Source: Nereocystis luetkeana (taxonomy: Eukaryota > Sar > Phaeophyceae > Laminariales > Laminariaceae). Taken from it: a DNA stretch of 64,000 nt. Positions 1 to 10,680 of the stretch are shown here, piece after piece. Position numbers and translations under genes: made by a program. The stretch's first letter is position 1, and each line of letters begins with the position of its first letter. Location: the NCBI GenBank assembly GCA_031213475.1, contig JARUPZ010000018.1:1922001-1986000 (forward strand). The letters run 5' to 3'. The notes below the pieces were generated by a model that saw nothing but the letters and a program-made list of their open reading frames with translations, had not been told where the DNA came from and did no database searches.

Positions 1-93
1 ACTAGGTCGACAGCGAAGGTGTTTCCCACTGAGCCATGTATGGGGGTAAAATATCGATCAATTACCCAGCCCGGGGTAGTCATTATACCAGGT
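1..93 (-). mobile_element. tRNA-derived SINE (family SINE-B), head fragment at window edge
   Basis: Read on the minus strand, this matches the 5' head of the SINE copies at 1412 and 7591: a short leader, then a pol III A-box-like stretch around positions 25-40. The left end runs off the window. It carries an extra CCAGGTA at 88-94 that the copies near 7670 and 7945 lack (see the TACCWGGTA finding). The family assignment rests on sequence match within the window. Confidence 0.55.
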
Positions 94-144
94 AACAACT
101 ACTGCAGCGAAATTTTACATTTTGTAAATATACAGAGTAAACGT

Positions 145-780
145 AGTGAGCGCCCAACTATTGTTGGAGGTTTGTCTGTTGGGAGTAGGAACGGTGCTTC
201 GTCTCGAAAGGGATGCGTGGTCGATGTTCAAGTTAAAAAGGCAAGCAACAGATGAGTACACCCCCCCGCGCGCCCCGGAGAACCGTTACTCCGCACAAGG
301 GGACTGATCGTATCACGTACCAGGTAGAGTTTGTGGCAAGGCACCCACGAGTACCCCCAGCTAGACAATCAGGGTGCTGTTTCGTTTTTTGTGGCGGTCG
401 GCCACAGCTGGCGATCACGAGCTACGGCAGTAAATCATTTGTGCGGGGTGGAAAAACTTTACTCCGCACAAGGGGAATGATCGTATCACGAAGTGTGCCT
501 ATGGTAAGGCACCCACGGGGCAGTTACATAGCACACTCCATTGCTGCCTCTAGAAGTGGCCACACCGGAAATTAAATCAACTTATGGGCGCTGTGATCCA
601 TATGAAAGCCCGTCTCACAAGCGGTTCTCAGTAGGATGCAGCTCACCCTTCATGCGACTCGCCGGACACCTCACGGCGATGCACGCTTGGTGCAAGCAAT
701 ACCTGCCTGGTTGCTCCGTCTCGGTATTGTAGGGATGCGAGGGTCTATGGTCATACGGGCTACGGCCACGCATTATATCG
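145..780 (+). repeat. Dispersed repeat family F, copy 1
   Basis: The same block recurs at 23462-24115 and, partly inverted, at 60165-61030. Shared landmarks are a 'GGAACGGTGC..CGTCTCGA' segment, a C-rich tract, a 'TTGATCGTATCACG'-like segment and a block ending near 'GGTCATACG..TACGGCCA'. Copy 1 holds an internal duplication: the 'CTCCGCACAAGGG' segment occurs near 291 and again near 461. No reading frame is shared between copies. Its transposon class is unknown. A TACCAGGTA scar sits at 318-326 where the other copies have a single TA. Confidence 0.5.
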
Positions 781-954
781 AGAACACCCCCTCCCCGGAG
801 AGCCGGAGAGTTGTCACCCAGGAAGGTTTGCTGGCGAGAGGGGGAGGGAGAAAAAACAATTTTTTGCTACGAATTCATTTGGACAAGGCGTCGCGATTGG
901 AGCGGGCGCTCGAAGTCTGGTCTGGTTCCGATTTCCACGGAACGTCTGGGCAAC

Positions 955-956
<2 letters not shown>

Positions 957-1006
<50 letters not shown>
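957..1006 (+). repeat. (CAG)n microsatellite
   Basis: About 17 CAG triplets in a row. The surrounding open frames translate it as poly-Gln, poly-Ser or (minus strand) poly-Leu/Cys. None of these frames shows conserved sequence outside the tract, so I do not call a gene. Confidence 0.9.
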
Positions 1007-1008
<2 letters not shown>

Positions 1009-1411
1009 CCGCTTCTCTCAAATATCTCGCAGAAGCAGCCGCGACAAGCACCGCCGGCGAGCAGCGCTCCGCTTCTCTCAAGTCTCTCGTAGCAAGCAAC
1101 ACGCCACGTGTTTATCCTCGGGGCCAAATGTCGCACCAATGCTACTCCAACCATCGCATCTTTAGCAGACTACGGCCTGTACACAGAAGTGTACCTCAGG
1201 GGTGTCATTTTTCGAGCAACGGGTGGGAAAATTGGGCGCCGTAAACCCTCGAGAACTCGTGACGTGGGCGTGAAAACTAATTATCCGTACTCGTACGTAC
1301 GCACTTGGGCAACTTTTTCGGGTCCGTCTCCTTTCAGTAAATACCTGGTACCAGGTACCAGTATGCCGTGAGTAGGAGACCGTGTGGTTTGACCCCCTTT
1401 GACTGACTGTT

Positions 1412-1780
1412 GTAAGGATTACCTCGGACTGAGCAATAGATCGATATTTTACCCTCATAGCTCAGTAGGCATCGCCTTCACAAATTTTGGCGTCATAGGC
1501 AGGACAAGGGTTGGAATCTCACTTCGAACGCTTCTTGTATTAAAAACGCTTGTCGTTGTGCGTGCGTGCGTCCCCAAAACATATCTCCCCCGGTTCCCCA
1601 GATATTGAAACGAAGCGGGTACATAGGCCATCGTACGGCCGTGTACGGTACCGTACCGAACGCCCCATAGATCCCGCCGCTCAGAGGGAGTGGAGGAGTG
1701 TTACTAGGAGATTATCCCGGACTGGGTAATCGATCGATCATTTACCCCAATAGCTCAGCGGGTATTAATAGCACCGTCAC
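1412..1780 (+). mobile_element. tRNA-derived SINE (SINE-B) with a repeated head
   Basis: The head contains an A box 'TAGCTCAGTAGG' near 1458 and a weak B box 'GGGTTGGAATC' near 1510, the two internal promoter elements of pol III tRNA-type genes. A ~170-bp body follows, ending 'GGAGGAGTG', and then the head begins again at about 1700 and stops at 1779. The same head-body-head order is seen at 7591-7945. The element sits inside a unit of the tandem array, flanked by TGAC on both sides, a likely target-site duplication. The second head carries TATTAATA where the other copies have TA. Confidence 0.7.
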
Positions 1781-2463
1781 ATGACCGCCCTCTAGGCCAT
1801 AGTAGTTAGTGTAAGGAGGCCAACCGAGACCTGACCCTGAAGGGCCCCAAAAATACCTGTCTCCGGGCGTTTTGGCCTTCAACCGAGTATGTGGCTTTAT
1901 TTTTACCAATCAGTCGGAGGATAAAAAAAAAAAAAAAAAAAACGAGTATGCCTTTTAGTTCGTAGGAAACCGCGGTTTGACCACTCGACTGACCTCCCCC
2001 TGTACTAAAACCAGTATAATAAGGCCAAACGAGAGCTTGACCGGCCCAAAAAGACTGGTCTCCTAATTAATGTGTTTGCCTTCAACTCAATCAAGATGTT
2101 TTTACAGTAGTAGTAGTAGGAGACCGCGCTTTGACCCTCGACCGACCGCCCCCTGTGCTAAAACCAGTAGGAGTATAACAATACCAATCGAGATCTTGAC
2201 GGGCCCCAAAATGTCGGCCTCGTAACATTTCTTTTGCCTTCCACTCAAGATTCTATTTTGGGAGACCGCGGTTTTTTTACCCCTTGACTGACCGGGCCCG
2301 AACCTAAAACCAGTACGAGAACGCCGAACGAGATCTTGATGAGCCCCAAAAAGATCGGTCTCCTACTACGTAGTATTTGTTGCCTTCGACTGAAGATTCT
2401 ATTGTAGGAGACCGAGGTTTGACCCCTTAACTGACCGCCTCTTCCACTACAACCAGCATAATA

Positions 2464-2695
2464 AGGTTCATTCTTATCGGAGAGCGTTTTTTCCATTTCC
2501 AAAGTTTGAAAATAATTGGAGGTATGTATCGATATACGGAGGCGTTCTGTCACTATTCGTGAAATTCTCCAGAACCAAAAATATCGTTAACATTCCAATA
2601 TTTGGAAAAAAAACAGGAAAATATGTAAGATTAAAAAATTGCACGAAAAAAATGTCGAAAATTTGGACAAAAAGCTCTCCGATAAGAATGACCCT
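2464..2695 (+). mobile_element. MITE family E, ~232 bp with terminal inverted repeats
   Basis: Begins AGGTTCATTCTTATCGGAGA and ends in its inverse, with flanking AATA repeated on both sides. It interrupts one unit of the ~150-bp tandem array. Similar copies lie near 43471-43707 and 47296-47533. The interior is AT-rich and holds no transposase, so it is non-autonomous. The superfamily is not identified. Confidence 0.75.
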
Positions 2696-2830
2696 AATAA
2701 CGCCAAAAGAGACGGCGTTGATGAGCCCCAGAAGACCGGGCTCCTATTCGACACAATAACATGTGTGCCGTCAAGCAAGGATGCTATAAGCAATACGAGA
2801 CCGCGGTTTCACCGCTCGAAAGGTGTGTCA

Positions 2831-3967
2831 TGAGTCGGAATCTCGCTTTGTCCTCATGTTTGTTACGTTCGAGCGTGCGCTCCGGAAGCATTACGAATGG
2901 TTGGGATAGTGTGCTCCTGGGTACAGCACTAGCGATAGTACGTGGCGAGGGGAGAATACCCCGGGGGAGGTCGCTGTTACGTAGTCGTCGAGAGTCAACG
3001 AATCTCGAAAACATATGGTCCGTGCAGAACAATTTGCCCAATCTGTTTTCGGCTAATAATACCGTTTCGAATACGTTCGACGAGTTGAAAGACACGACGA
3101 CCACAACAAACAGCAGTCGCGATCACCAGAGGGGCTGAGAAAAAAACAAGTACCTGGTAATGTTTAGGAACTTTTTTTTTGTTTCCGATACACTCTAAAA
3201 ATATCAAGCGAGCAAGTCGCAGCTCATCAGCAAGTACTTGCCAAAATCAGCTGCTACTATTTATTCCAAAACCTTGAATATCTCGCGAACTGCTGGCTGT
3301 CTTGAAATAAAAATAAACCTTGAGCGTCGGGGGGGGTGTTGTCGGCTGCTCTCATCATGAAAGAAGCCGATTTCCATGACGCCTTATTTGATCTGTTTTT
3401 GTGCCTCTTTCTCTTGTCATTTTTTTCCTTTTTTTACCGAGAGATTCGCAAGAAGAGCGATCCACGTGGTGGAGGACGATACCTTCTGAATAACGTCCTT
3501 CTGAGAAATAAATGCACCCTCCAGAACAAACCAACACACGAAGGTTTTCGTGATTTTTTCCAAGATGAAGAGGCGAAGAACATATTTTTTTCTTCTTATT
3601 TTCGAGGAGAATATCTCCCTGAATATAGTATAAAAATAGCGCTATTATATATTACGCTGTTTAGACAATAATACCTTGGTATATCAGAAGAAGAGCATTA
3701 ACATTCCCCACGCCGGGAAATACGTACTCTTCTTGGTGGGGAAATATTTGGACTAATAAATCGCCATGCACGGACTAAATAGTTGTTGGTTGCATGGCAT
3801 TACTCGAAGACATGTTGTTGGTTGGTTGTGTATATATATAGCAACTAGCCTGCTACTAATAAGTCGCGTGACTTACCGGTTGAGCACGCAGGCTATATAG
3901 CGGGTAGCAATCCTAAGTGCCATCTTTAAAGGTAGGGCAGCATGGACCTAGGGACCGACTGCTGCTA
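2831..3967. other. No gene seen
   Basis: Mixed-composition DNA with several short open frames (up to 125 codons), none with recognisable domain, splice context or repeat copies in the window. One TACCTGGTA scar is at 3151-3159. From 3330 to 3720 it is AT-rich; 3770-3960 holds short runs such as TATATATA. Confidence 0.5.
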
Positions 3968-4075
3968 TTACGGAGGGCCATAGTTAATAGGACCTATGGT
4001 ATACATGAACACCTATATATTTAACCATTTTTACTATCATCAATGTTTGGTCCTATTAACTATGGTCCCCCGCAA
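3968..4075 (+). mobile_element. MITE family A, copy 1 (TA target)
   Basis: About 108 bp with ~25-bp terminal inverted repeats close to TTACGGGGGACCATAGTTAA. This is one of eleven copies in the window. The interior motif 'AAAACCTATATAT' is shared by all. There is no coding capacity. TA flanks both ends, as for Tc1/mariner-derived (Stowaway-like) MITEs. Confidence 0.85.
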
Positions 4076-4158
4076 TAGCAGGTGTGCCTTTGGCTCTGCT
4101 CCGGTCACGCACACAAGGTGCTTGGGCGATGTTAGAAGTGCAGGCTCTTGCAATAGTA

Positions 4159-4276
4159 TTACGGGGGACCACATTAAACAGGACCTATCAGCTAATAAAC
4201 ACAAAAACCTATATATTTTGCTATTTTTATTAACAATATTTGGTCCTATTTACTATTAATATATGGTCCCCCGTAA
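4159..4276 (+). mobile_element. MITE family A, copy 2
   Basis: Same terminal repeats as copy 1. Near its right end, 'TTTACTATGG' of the other copies reads TTTAC-TATTAATA-TATGG. That is a TATTAATA scar placed at a TA inside the element. Confidence 0.85.
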
Positions 4277-4799
4277 TAGTTAGTTGTGCTGATTGCCTCG
4301 CCAGATGATGTCTTCTGAACAAAGGGGGGCGAGGCATTCACCGGTAGGGCACAGGCGATAACGCCTGCAAGGTATATGATGAGAGGACGCTTGCTACAAA
4401 TCATAAAATGCCGTATAACGCCTGCCAGGTATGACGAAGGAACGCTTATTGCTACAAACAATACTGCCGCTAAAGGGGAGAGAGGGGATACCATAGCGCT
4501 ATACCGTACCAGGTATGAGATAAAGAGCCATCGCCTTGATCCCTACATTAACACTAGAAAACAGTGCATGTTATATAACCCTTTTAAGACGCGCCCTCCC
4601 TGCAGCAGCACAGTAGATATCATGGCGACCGGAAAAAAAAATCCGATAACCTTGTTTGGTGTTACCCAATTATCAACCGTCTACGAGCGCGTGAGGGCCC
4701 AGAGGTAGGGTCAGGATCACGTCTCGCGCCCGTGCCGCACGACTCCATGCACCGCTGTCGTAACTCGGACATCGACTCGGTTATTATACTCGGTTAATA
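4277..4799. other. No gene seen
   Basis: Contains a short internal duplication: 'ATAACGCCTGCAAGGTATGA' near 4358 recurs slightly changed near 4415. One TACCAGGTA scar is at 4507-4515. Open frames here lack coding features. Confidence 0.4.
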
Positions 4800-4910
4800 T
4801 TACGGGGCACCCTAGTACACAGGACCGAATATTGTTAGTAACAATAATAATAGGTGAATATGTTGGTTTTTGTGTTTACCGTAGGTCCTATTTACTATGG
4901 TCCCCCGTAA
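4800..4910 (-). mobile_element. MITE family A, copy 3 (inverted, diverged)
   Basis: The inner order is reversed relative to copy 1 ('GACCGAATATTGTTAGTA' lies at the left). The right terminal repeat is intact; the left is diverged. TA-flanked. Confidence 0.8.
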
Positions 4911-5023
4911 ATAGTGTCATCCACCAACCACGAATCACGCAGTGTGTCCGTTCGTTGCTGTATTCTACACTTTTTTTCGTCATCCCCCCCCCCCCCTCTG
5001 AGGTCCCCAATAATAGGATAAAA

Positions 5024-5110
5024 ACCCTTTTAGGGCTGCAGTGGGGACAAACCCCTCAAATTCCAAGTAGTTTGTACCCTAACATGGGACTGCGGTCTTG
5101 AAGAGGGTCT
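5024..5110 (+). mobile_element. MITE family C fragment (piggyBac-like)
   Basis: Shares 'ACCCTTTTAG', 'GGGGACAAAC', 'CAAGTAGTTTGT' and 'GGACTGCGGT' with the complete copy at 20659. Both ends are degraded. Confidence 0.55.
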
Positions 5111-5287
5111 GAGGCACGTGCCACGGACGGCAGGGATACTGCGGGAGCACCTTCTTCTTCTGAGGCCCCTCGCTTGAGGAATTACACAGCTCTGAGCGTA
5201 CGTATGAGGACCGTTTCAGACATTATACCTTGGTATGCGAAGACCAAGCGGTCCTTATACGTACCCCCGGAGTGTTTCATCGTGCAC

Positions 5288-5513
5288 ACCACAGAACTTG
5301 TATCTCTTCTAGGATTGAAGAATCGGCACGGACACTGGTTGTGCTGGATGTCGACGGGTAGAAAGAACGGTTTAATGTGAAGAGCACACACACATACCCG
5401 TGTGTGTGTGTGTGTGTTCTTCACATTAAACCGTTCTTTCTACCCGTCGACATCCAGCACAACCAGTGTCCGTGCCGATTCTTCCATCCTAGAAGAGATA
5501 CAAGTTCTGTGGT
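5288..5513. repeat. Near-perfect 226-bp inverted repeat (family D foldback)
   Basis: The two arms (about 5288-5400 and 5403-5513) are reverse complements with only a mismatch or two. The centre is a short CA/TG run. A diverged single arm lies near 49496-49550 and a weaker one near 36346, so it is a repeat family and not a one-off. No open frame spans it except as an artefact of the palindrome. Confidence 0.85.
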
Positions 5514-5649
5514 CACAAAGCTACGCCACAGAGATACTACGTTGCCACGTGTGCAGTGTGAACTGCAGTGGGCAATGCAAAGCCATGTCATCATACTAGA
5601 TACGACAGGCACGACATACGCAATCTATGAAATAGTGAAACGAAAAGAA

Positions 5650-6180
5650 ACAATCAAAGAGAAAACAAAACAAGGTAGACAAGTCGAAAAAGAAAAAGAA
5701 GAAAAATGAAAGCAAAATCTAAGAGAAACAATCTGTCGTGCCCCCCCCCCCGCAGGCGAGGTGGCCTACACTTGAAAAAGAACGAGCTGGAAAAAAGAAG
5801 AAATAACAAAAGACACCACTGCTTGTGAACAGAGTAAGACAAAGAACCAAGGAGAAAGTAACAAGGAAAAATAACAAAGGGGAAATAACAGGCAGACCAA
5901 AGCCCAAAGCACCTTCTAGGTGGCGGCAGCAGCTTGTGGTACGAGTAGTATAGCCAGGTTCTCCCTGCTAATCCGCCTGGTACCTTGCTACCCAGACTGC
6001 CGTCTCCGCCCTGCGTTCGTCAACTATGCCCAGCCCCTTGGCGTCAGACAATACGAGCCGAGCAGAGCAGGTTCGTCTTCCAACCACGCCACACGGCTCC
6101 TTGAGTACGGCTTATCAATCAGAAAAGGAAGAGGAAGAGAAAAAATGAAATGAAAATCACGGAGAGTCAGCGCAAGAGAG

Positions 6181-6217
<37 letters not shown>

Positions 6218-6610
6218 AAAAGAGAAGACAAGGGAAGACCACGTTCGAGCCAGCTGCACCAGTTGGTAGCACTAGTAGTATGGTCATATTCTACTTCCTA
6301 GTCGACTTGGTGCCTTGCTACCCTGTCTGCCATCTCCTTCCTACTTTCGTCTACCGCCGTTTCCCTTCTACCCCTCCTGTTCCCCCCCCTCTCCGCATTC
6401 ACTCGGTCGGGCTTTATGCCACTTCTCCTGTTGCCCCCTCCCCCCCCGTTCCTTTGGGCACCATCCACGGCGGATGCGCGGCGCTGTCTACTCATCTCAG
6501 CCTCAGCCTCGTGCCACCTCACCATGAACCGTTCGGCTGCTTCAAGGATCCCCCGGTACCACTTCCCCGCCTTTTTGGCTGCTGTGGACCACAACGCGGT
6601 CTCAACTCCA
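5650..6610. repeat. Purine-rich region, imperfect duplication and A~35 tract
   Basis: 5640-5910 is strongly A/G-rich on the plus strand. The block 5920-6030 ('TGGTACCTTGCTACCC..CTGCCGTCTCC') recurs diverged at 6245-6345. An unbroken run of about 35 A at 6181-6215 could be the tail of a retroposed sequence, but no source is visible. Apparent open frames in 6280-6880 run into the microsatellite and are not coding. Confidence 0.5.
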
Positions 6611-6617
6611 AACACCA

Positions 6618-6786
6618 AGTACATACATACGTACGAACGTACATACATAAATACATACCTGGTACATACATACATACATACATACATACATACATACATA
6701 CATACATACATACATACATACATACATACATACATACATACATACATACATGCATGCATACATATATACATACATACATACATACA

Positions 6787-6820
<34 letters not shown>

Positions 6821-6850
6821 CATACATACATACATACATACATACATACT
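6618..6850 (+). repeat. (TACA)n microsatellite
   Basis: More than 40 tetranucleotide units with few interruptions, immediately 5' of repeat R copy 1. One TACCTGGTA scar (6656-6664) breaks the register by exactly 7 bases; removing CCTGGTA restores the repeat. Confidence 0.95.
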
Positions 6851-8395
6851 TACGTTTATCCTTTTCCTAAAATTACTTGATTATAAGGATCTGCCTCACG
6901 CTCAGCGAGTCTCCAACGATTTTTTGTCGCTTCTACGATCTTTGCTTTCTTCGCGTTCTTTGCTTTCTTTGCGTGCTTGCTTCTGGTGCCACCCTTTTTT
7001 TCCCGGAACAATAGAGAAAATATCTCAGAAAAAGAAGAAAGTTGATTTTGTTTTGTCAGCGGTTTGGGAGGCTCTCTTTCGCTTTCTTACACCGGCTGGT
7101 TGAAATTTCTTTTGCGCTTTCAGTTATTTTTTCCTTTTTTCTTCTTCCGTTTCGTGCGCGTGTGTGTAGTCGGAGCACGCGGCGGGCGAGCCCGGCGCCG
7201 TCGCGGGTGTCGGCGGATGCTGGCGGGTAGAGCGGGGGTTGCAAGGAGCGCGGTCGCGGTATTCGTGGCTAGGCGTCGTGTGTGCCTCGAGACACAAGGG
7301 AAGCATGAATGGGCTCTGTTTGGCCTCCATCTGAAAATTTAGACTGAGTATGTACGAGTCCTTAAGGGTCGTTCGGGATTGCAAGCTAGCATTCAAGCGG
7401 TGCTTATTTTGGCGACCACGCTGAACTATACACAGAGACGTACGCCGTCTGACCATCGACATCGTCGCTGGCGAACGAGGGTCACGATGAGCACCGGGCT
7501 TCACGCGGGGCGGACGACGGGGATCACTGTGACAGAAAGGGGGGAAATCTTTACCCGGACCGAATCGGTGGCGAGGTGGTCGCGAGAGGGGCGGGCTGTG
7601 AAGGTGTTACCTACTGAGCTATAGGGGTAAAAGATCGATCGATTACCCAGCCCAAGGTAATCCTTATAACACTCTCCCCCCCTCTGAACGGCGGGATCTT
7701 TGGTGTGTCGGAACCGTATACATGCGTCCGTACGCTGGCCTACCCGCTTCGTTTCATTACCTGGGGAACCAGGGAGATGTGTGTTTTAGGTGTGCACGCG
7801 CAAGCGTTTCTGTAAAAGAAACATCCGATGTGGGGTTCGAACCCGCGACCTGGACGACGTCAAATCAATGTGAAGGTGTTACCTACTGAGCTATAGGGGT
7901 GAAAGACCGATCGATTACCCAGCCCAAGGTAATCCTTATAACACGGGCGGCGTACGAGGCTGAGAGAGAAGCTCTGCTGTTCATTTTTTTTCTTCTTTGA
8001 CTGGTGCAAGTTGTTCCAGGGGCAGACAATTAATACATGAGAGGGGACGGGGATTTTTTTCTCTTTCCGAATTTTTCGGTTTCATTTCCTTTGTTTTTGC
8101 GGTGCTGCTGCTGTGCCATGCTATGCTTTCTCGTTCGTACATACCAGATACATACAACATATCAAAATAAGAAAATCAGTACGTACCCTACCTGGGGTAT
8201 GTACGTACGTACGTAGGGCATGTGACTCTTGGCATTATCAAGTCGCCAATTTGCGTCTACAACAATAATCATAAAAATAATATTCTACCATCGATCTTCA
8301 GTTCGCTTCGCGCAATTCGATGTACTTTTCCTTCCTGAGCGAGCGTAGCGGGCGGCGTAGGCCGCCCGCGGAGCGAGGCGCCTTGTACATACATA
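6851..8395 (+). repeat. Repeat family R, copy 1 (interrupted by a SINE)
   Basis: Matches copy 4 (10926-12140) along its length and copies 2, 3, 5 and 6 over most of it. It ends in the family's GC hairpin 'GCGGGCGGCGTAGGCCGCCC', then 'GCGCCTTGTACATACATA'. A SINE-B occupies 7591-7945. Open frames differ between copies and are frame-shifted by indels, so R looks non-coding. The element class is unknown. Confidence 0.8.
7591..7945 (-). mobile_element. SINE-B (head-body-head) nested in repeat R
   Basis: On the minus strand the head has a textbook A box 'TAGCTCAGTAGG' and B box 'GGTTCGAACCCC'. A body of ~160 bp follows, and then a second head truncated at the same point as in the 1412 copy. The flanking R sequence resumes exactly: 'GAGGGGCGGGC' on the left and 'GGGCGGCGTACGAGG' on the right, with GGGCGG repeated as the likely target duplication. 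The tRNA-like part lacks a pairing acceptor stem, so it is not a tRNA gene. Confidence 0.8.
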
Positions 8396-9530
8396 GAACT
8401 ACATACTTAGATCACAACCCCTGAGCGTGCTCGGTTGGTGCATCCCTGTCCTCTCAGAGCTCCCACTTCCAAACCGCCTCCTTTCATTACTTGCCGGACC
8501 TTTCCAGCAGTTCTTTGTTTTCTCGGTCATTTCTTCCTTCATTCTTCTTTCGTTTCGTGTGCGTGCGTGTTCTCCGAGCACGGCATCGCGGGAGGACCCG
8601 GCACCGTCGCGGGTGCCAGCGGGTGCTGGCGGGTAGAGGGGGGGTTGCGAGGAGCGCGGTCGCCGCTTTCGTGCCTAGGCGTCGCGTGTGCCTCGAGACA
8701 CGAGGGATGCATGAACGGGCTTTGTCTGGCTTCCATTTATGATTGTTGATAGAGTATGTGCGAGTTTATAAAGGTCGTTTGGGAGGGCAAGATACTATTC
8801 AAGCGGTGCTTATTTTTGCGACCACGCTGAATTTGAAAGGGGGAGGTGTGCAGTTTGAACACCGACGTTATCGAGCTGGCGAACGAAGGCCACGGTGAGC
8901 ACCGGGCTTCACGCGGGGCGGGCGACGGGGCTGATTGTGGCAGAGAGGGATAAAAGCTTTACCCGGACCGAATCGGTAGCGAGGTGGTCGCGAGAGGGGC
9001 GAGCGGTGTACGAGGCTGAGAGAGAAGCTCTTCTGTGCGATTTGTTTCTTTTCTTCTTTTCGACCGGGTGTAAGGTGTTCCAATCAGGCAGAAAAATATT
9101 ACACGAGAGGGGATGGGGATTCTTTTTCCTTTCCGAGTTTTCGGTTTCATTTTCATTGTTTTTGCTGCTGTGCCGTGCTGTGCTTTCGCTTTCTTCGTAC
9201 ATACAGTACAGACATAGAGCATATCGAAAGAAGAAAATAAGTACAGACAGTAGGACCCTACCTGGGGTGTATGTACGTACGTACGACATCCGCCACGCGA
9301 AGCGCATATGTGGCATCCAAGCTGACGTCGGAGCTGTTTGTTCCTGAAGCATGGCGGCGGGACGCTTGGCATTATCAAGTCGCCGGTTTGCAGTTAAGAT
9401 CCTTGAAAACACCAAACTCAATCGTGGACCTCTGTTCGCTTCGCATAATTTGATGTACTGTTTTCCTTCCTGAGCGAGCGTAGCGGGCGGCGTAGGCCGC
9501 CCGCGGAGCGAGGCGCCTTGTACATACATA
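8396..9530 (+). repeat. Repeat family R, copy 2
   Basis: Starts 'GAACTACATACTTAGATCAC' and ends with the GC hairpin and 'CCTTGTACATACATA'. It is directly followed by copy 3 in the same orientation and is very similar to copies 3 and 6. Confidence 0.85.
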
Positions 9531-10680
9531 GAACTACATACTTAGATCACAACCCCTGAGCGTGCTCGGTTGGTGCATCCCTGGCCTCTCAGAGCTCCCA
9601 CTTCCAAACCGCCTCCTTTCATTACTTGCCGGACCTTTCCAGCAGTTCTTTGTTTTCTCGGTCATTTCTTCCTTTTTTCTTCTTTCGTTTCGTGTGCGTG
9701 TTCTCCGAGCACGGCATCGCGTGTTCTCCGAGCACGGCATCGCGGGAGGACCCGGCACCGTCGCGAGTGCCAGCGGGTGCTGGCGGGTAGAGGGGGGGTT
9801 GCGAGGAGCGCGGTCGCCGCTTTCGTGCCTAGTCGTCGCGTGTGCCTCGAGACACGAGGGATGCATGAACGGGCTTTGTCTGGCTTCCATTTATGATTGT
9901 TGATAGAGTATGTACGAGTTTATAAAGGTCGTTCGGGAGGGCAAGATAATATTCAAGCGGTGCTTATTTTTGCGGCCACGCTGAAGTTGAAAGAGGGAGG
10001 TGTGCAGTTTGAACACCAACGTTATCGAGCTGGCGAACGACGGCCACGGTGAGCACCGGGCTTCACGCGGGGTGGGCGACGGGGCTGATTGTGGCAGAGA
10101 GGGATAAAAGCTTTACCCGGACCGAATCGGTAGCGAGGTGGTCGCGAGAGGGGCGAGCGGCGTACGGCGGCGTACGAGGCTGAGAGAGAATGCGATTTGT
10201 TTCTTTTCTTCTTTTCGACCGGGTGTAAGGTGTTCCAATCTGGCAGAAAAATATTACACGAGAGGGGACGGGGATTTTTTTCCCTTTCCGAGTTTTCGGT
10301 TTCATTTTCATTGTTTTTGCTGCTGTGCCGTGCTGTGCTTTCGCTTTCTTCGTACATACAGTACAGACATAGAGCATATCGAGAGAAGAAAATAAGTACA
10401 GACTGTAGTACCCTACCTGGGGTGTATGTACGTACGTTCGACATCCGCGACGCGAAGCGTATATATATGTGGCATCCAAGCTGACGTCGGAGCTGTTTTT
10501 TCCTGAAGCATGGCGGCGGGACGCTTGGCATTATCAAGTCGCCGGTTTGGAATTACGATCCTTGAAAAAAACTAAATTCAATCGTGGACATCTGTTCGCT
10601 TCGCATAATTTGATGTACTTTTTTCCTTCCTGAGCGAGCGTAGCGGGCGGCGTAGGCCGCCCGCGGAGCGAAGCGCCTTG
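9531..10680 (+). repeat. Repeat family R, copy 3
   Basis: Tandem with copy 2. It carries a private small duplication ('GTTCTCCGAGCACGGCATCG' twice near 9699 and 9723). It ends with the GC hairpin at about 10646-10667 and passes straight into a (TACA)n tract. Confidence 0.85.

Larger units (their letters stand above)
1365..2830 (+). repeat. Degenerate tandem array, ~145-155 bp unit
   Basis: Units share 'GTAGGAGACCGCGGTTTGACC', then a 'GACTGACCGCC' segment, 'CTAAAACCAGTA' and 'GAGATCTTGA.GGGCCCC'. The 'GACTGACC' landmark falls near 1987, 2143, 2285 and 2431, giving the period. The array is broken by two younger insertions, a SINE-B (1412-1780) and a MITE (2464-2695), each inside a unit. No coding frame runs through the units. 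Confidence 0.75.

Noticed and set aside
636-1244. 202-codon frame with a poly-Gln tract
   Set aside because: It spans repeat F, a microsatellite and unrelated DNA, and has no domain. The tract alone opens all three frames.
6280-6880. Long frames of repeated Tyr-Ile-His-Thr or Met-Tyr-Val-Cys
   Set aside because: Translation of the (TACA)n microsatellite.
7780-7925. Apparent tRNA gene on the minus strand
   Set aside because: A and B boxes are excellent, but the acceptor stem does not pair, and the same head recurs at 1412 and 7600 with a SINE body attached.
8396-10680. Recurrent ~69-100 codon frames in repeat R
   Set aside because: The frames shift between copies through indels, with no sign of selection for coding.
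10600-10680. Helitron 3' end for repeat R
   Set aside because: There is a GC hairpin near the end, but the terminal CTRR and a 5' TC are not visible. Left as unknown class.
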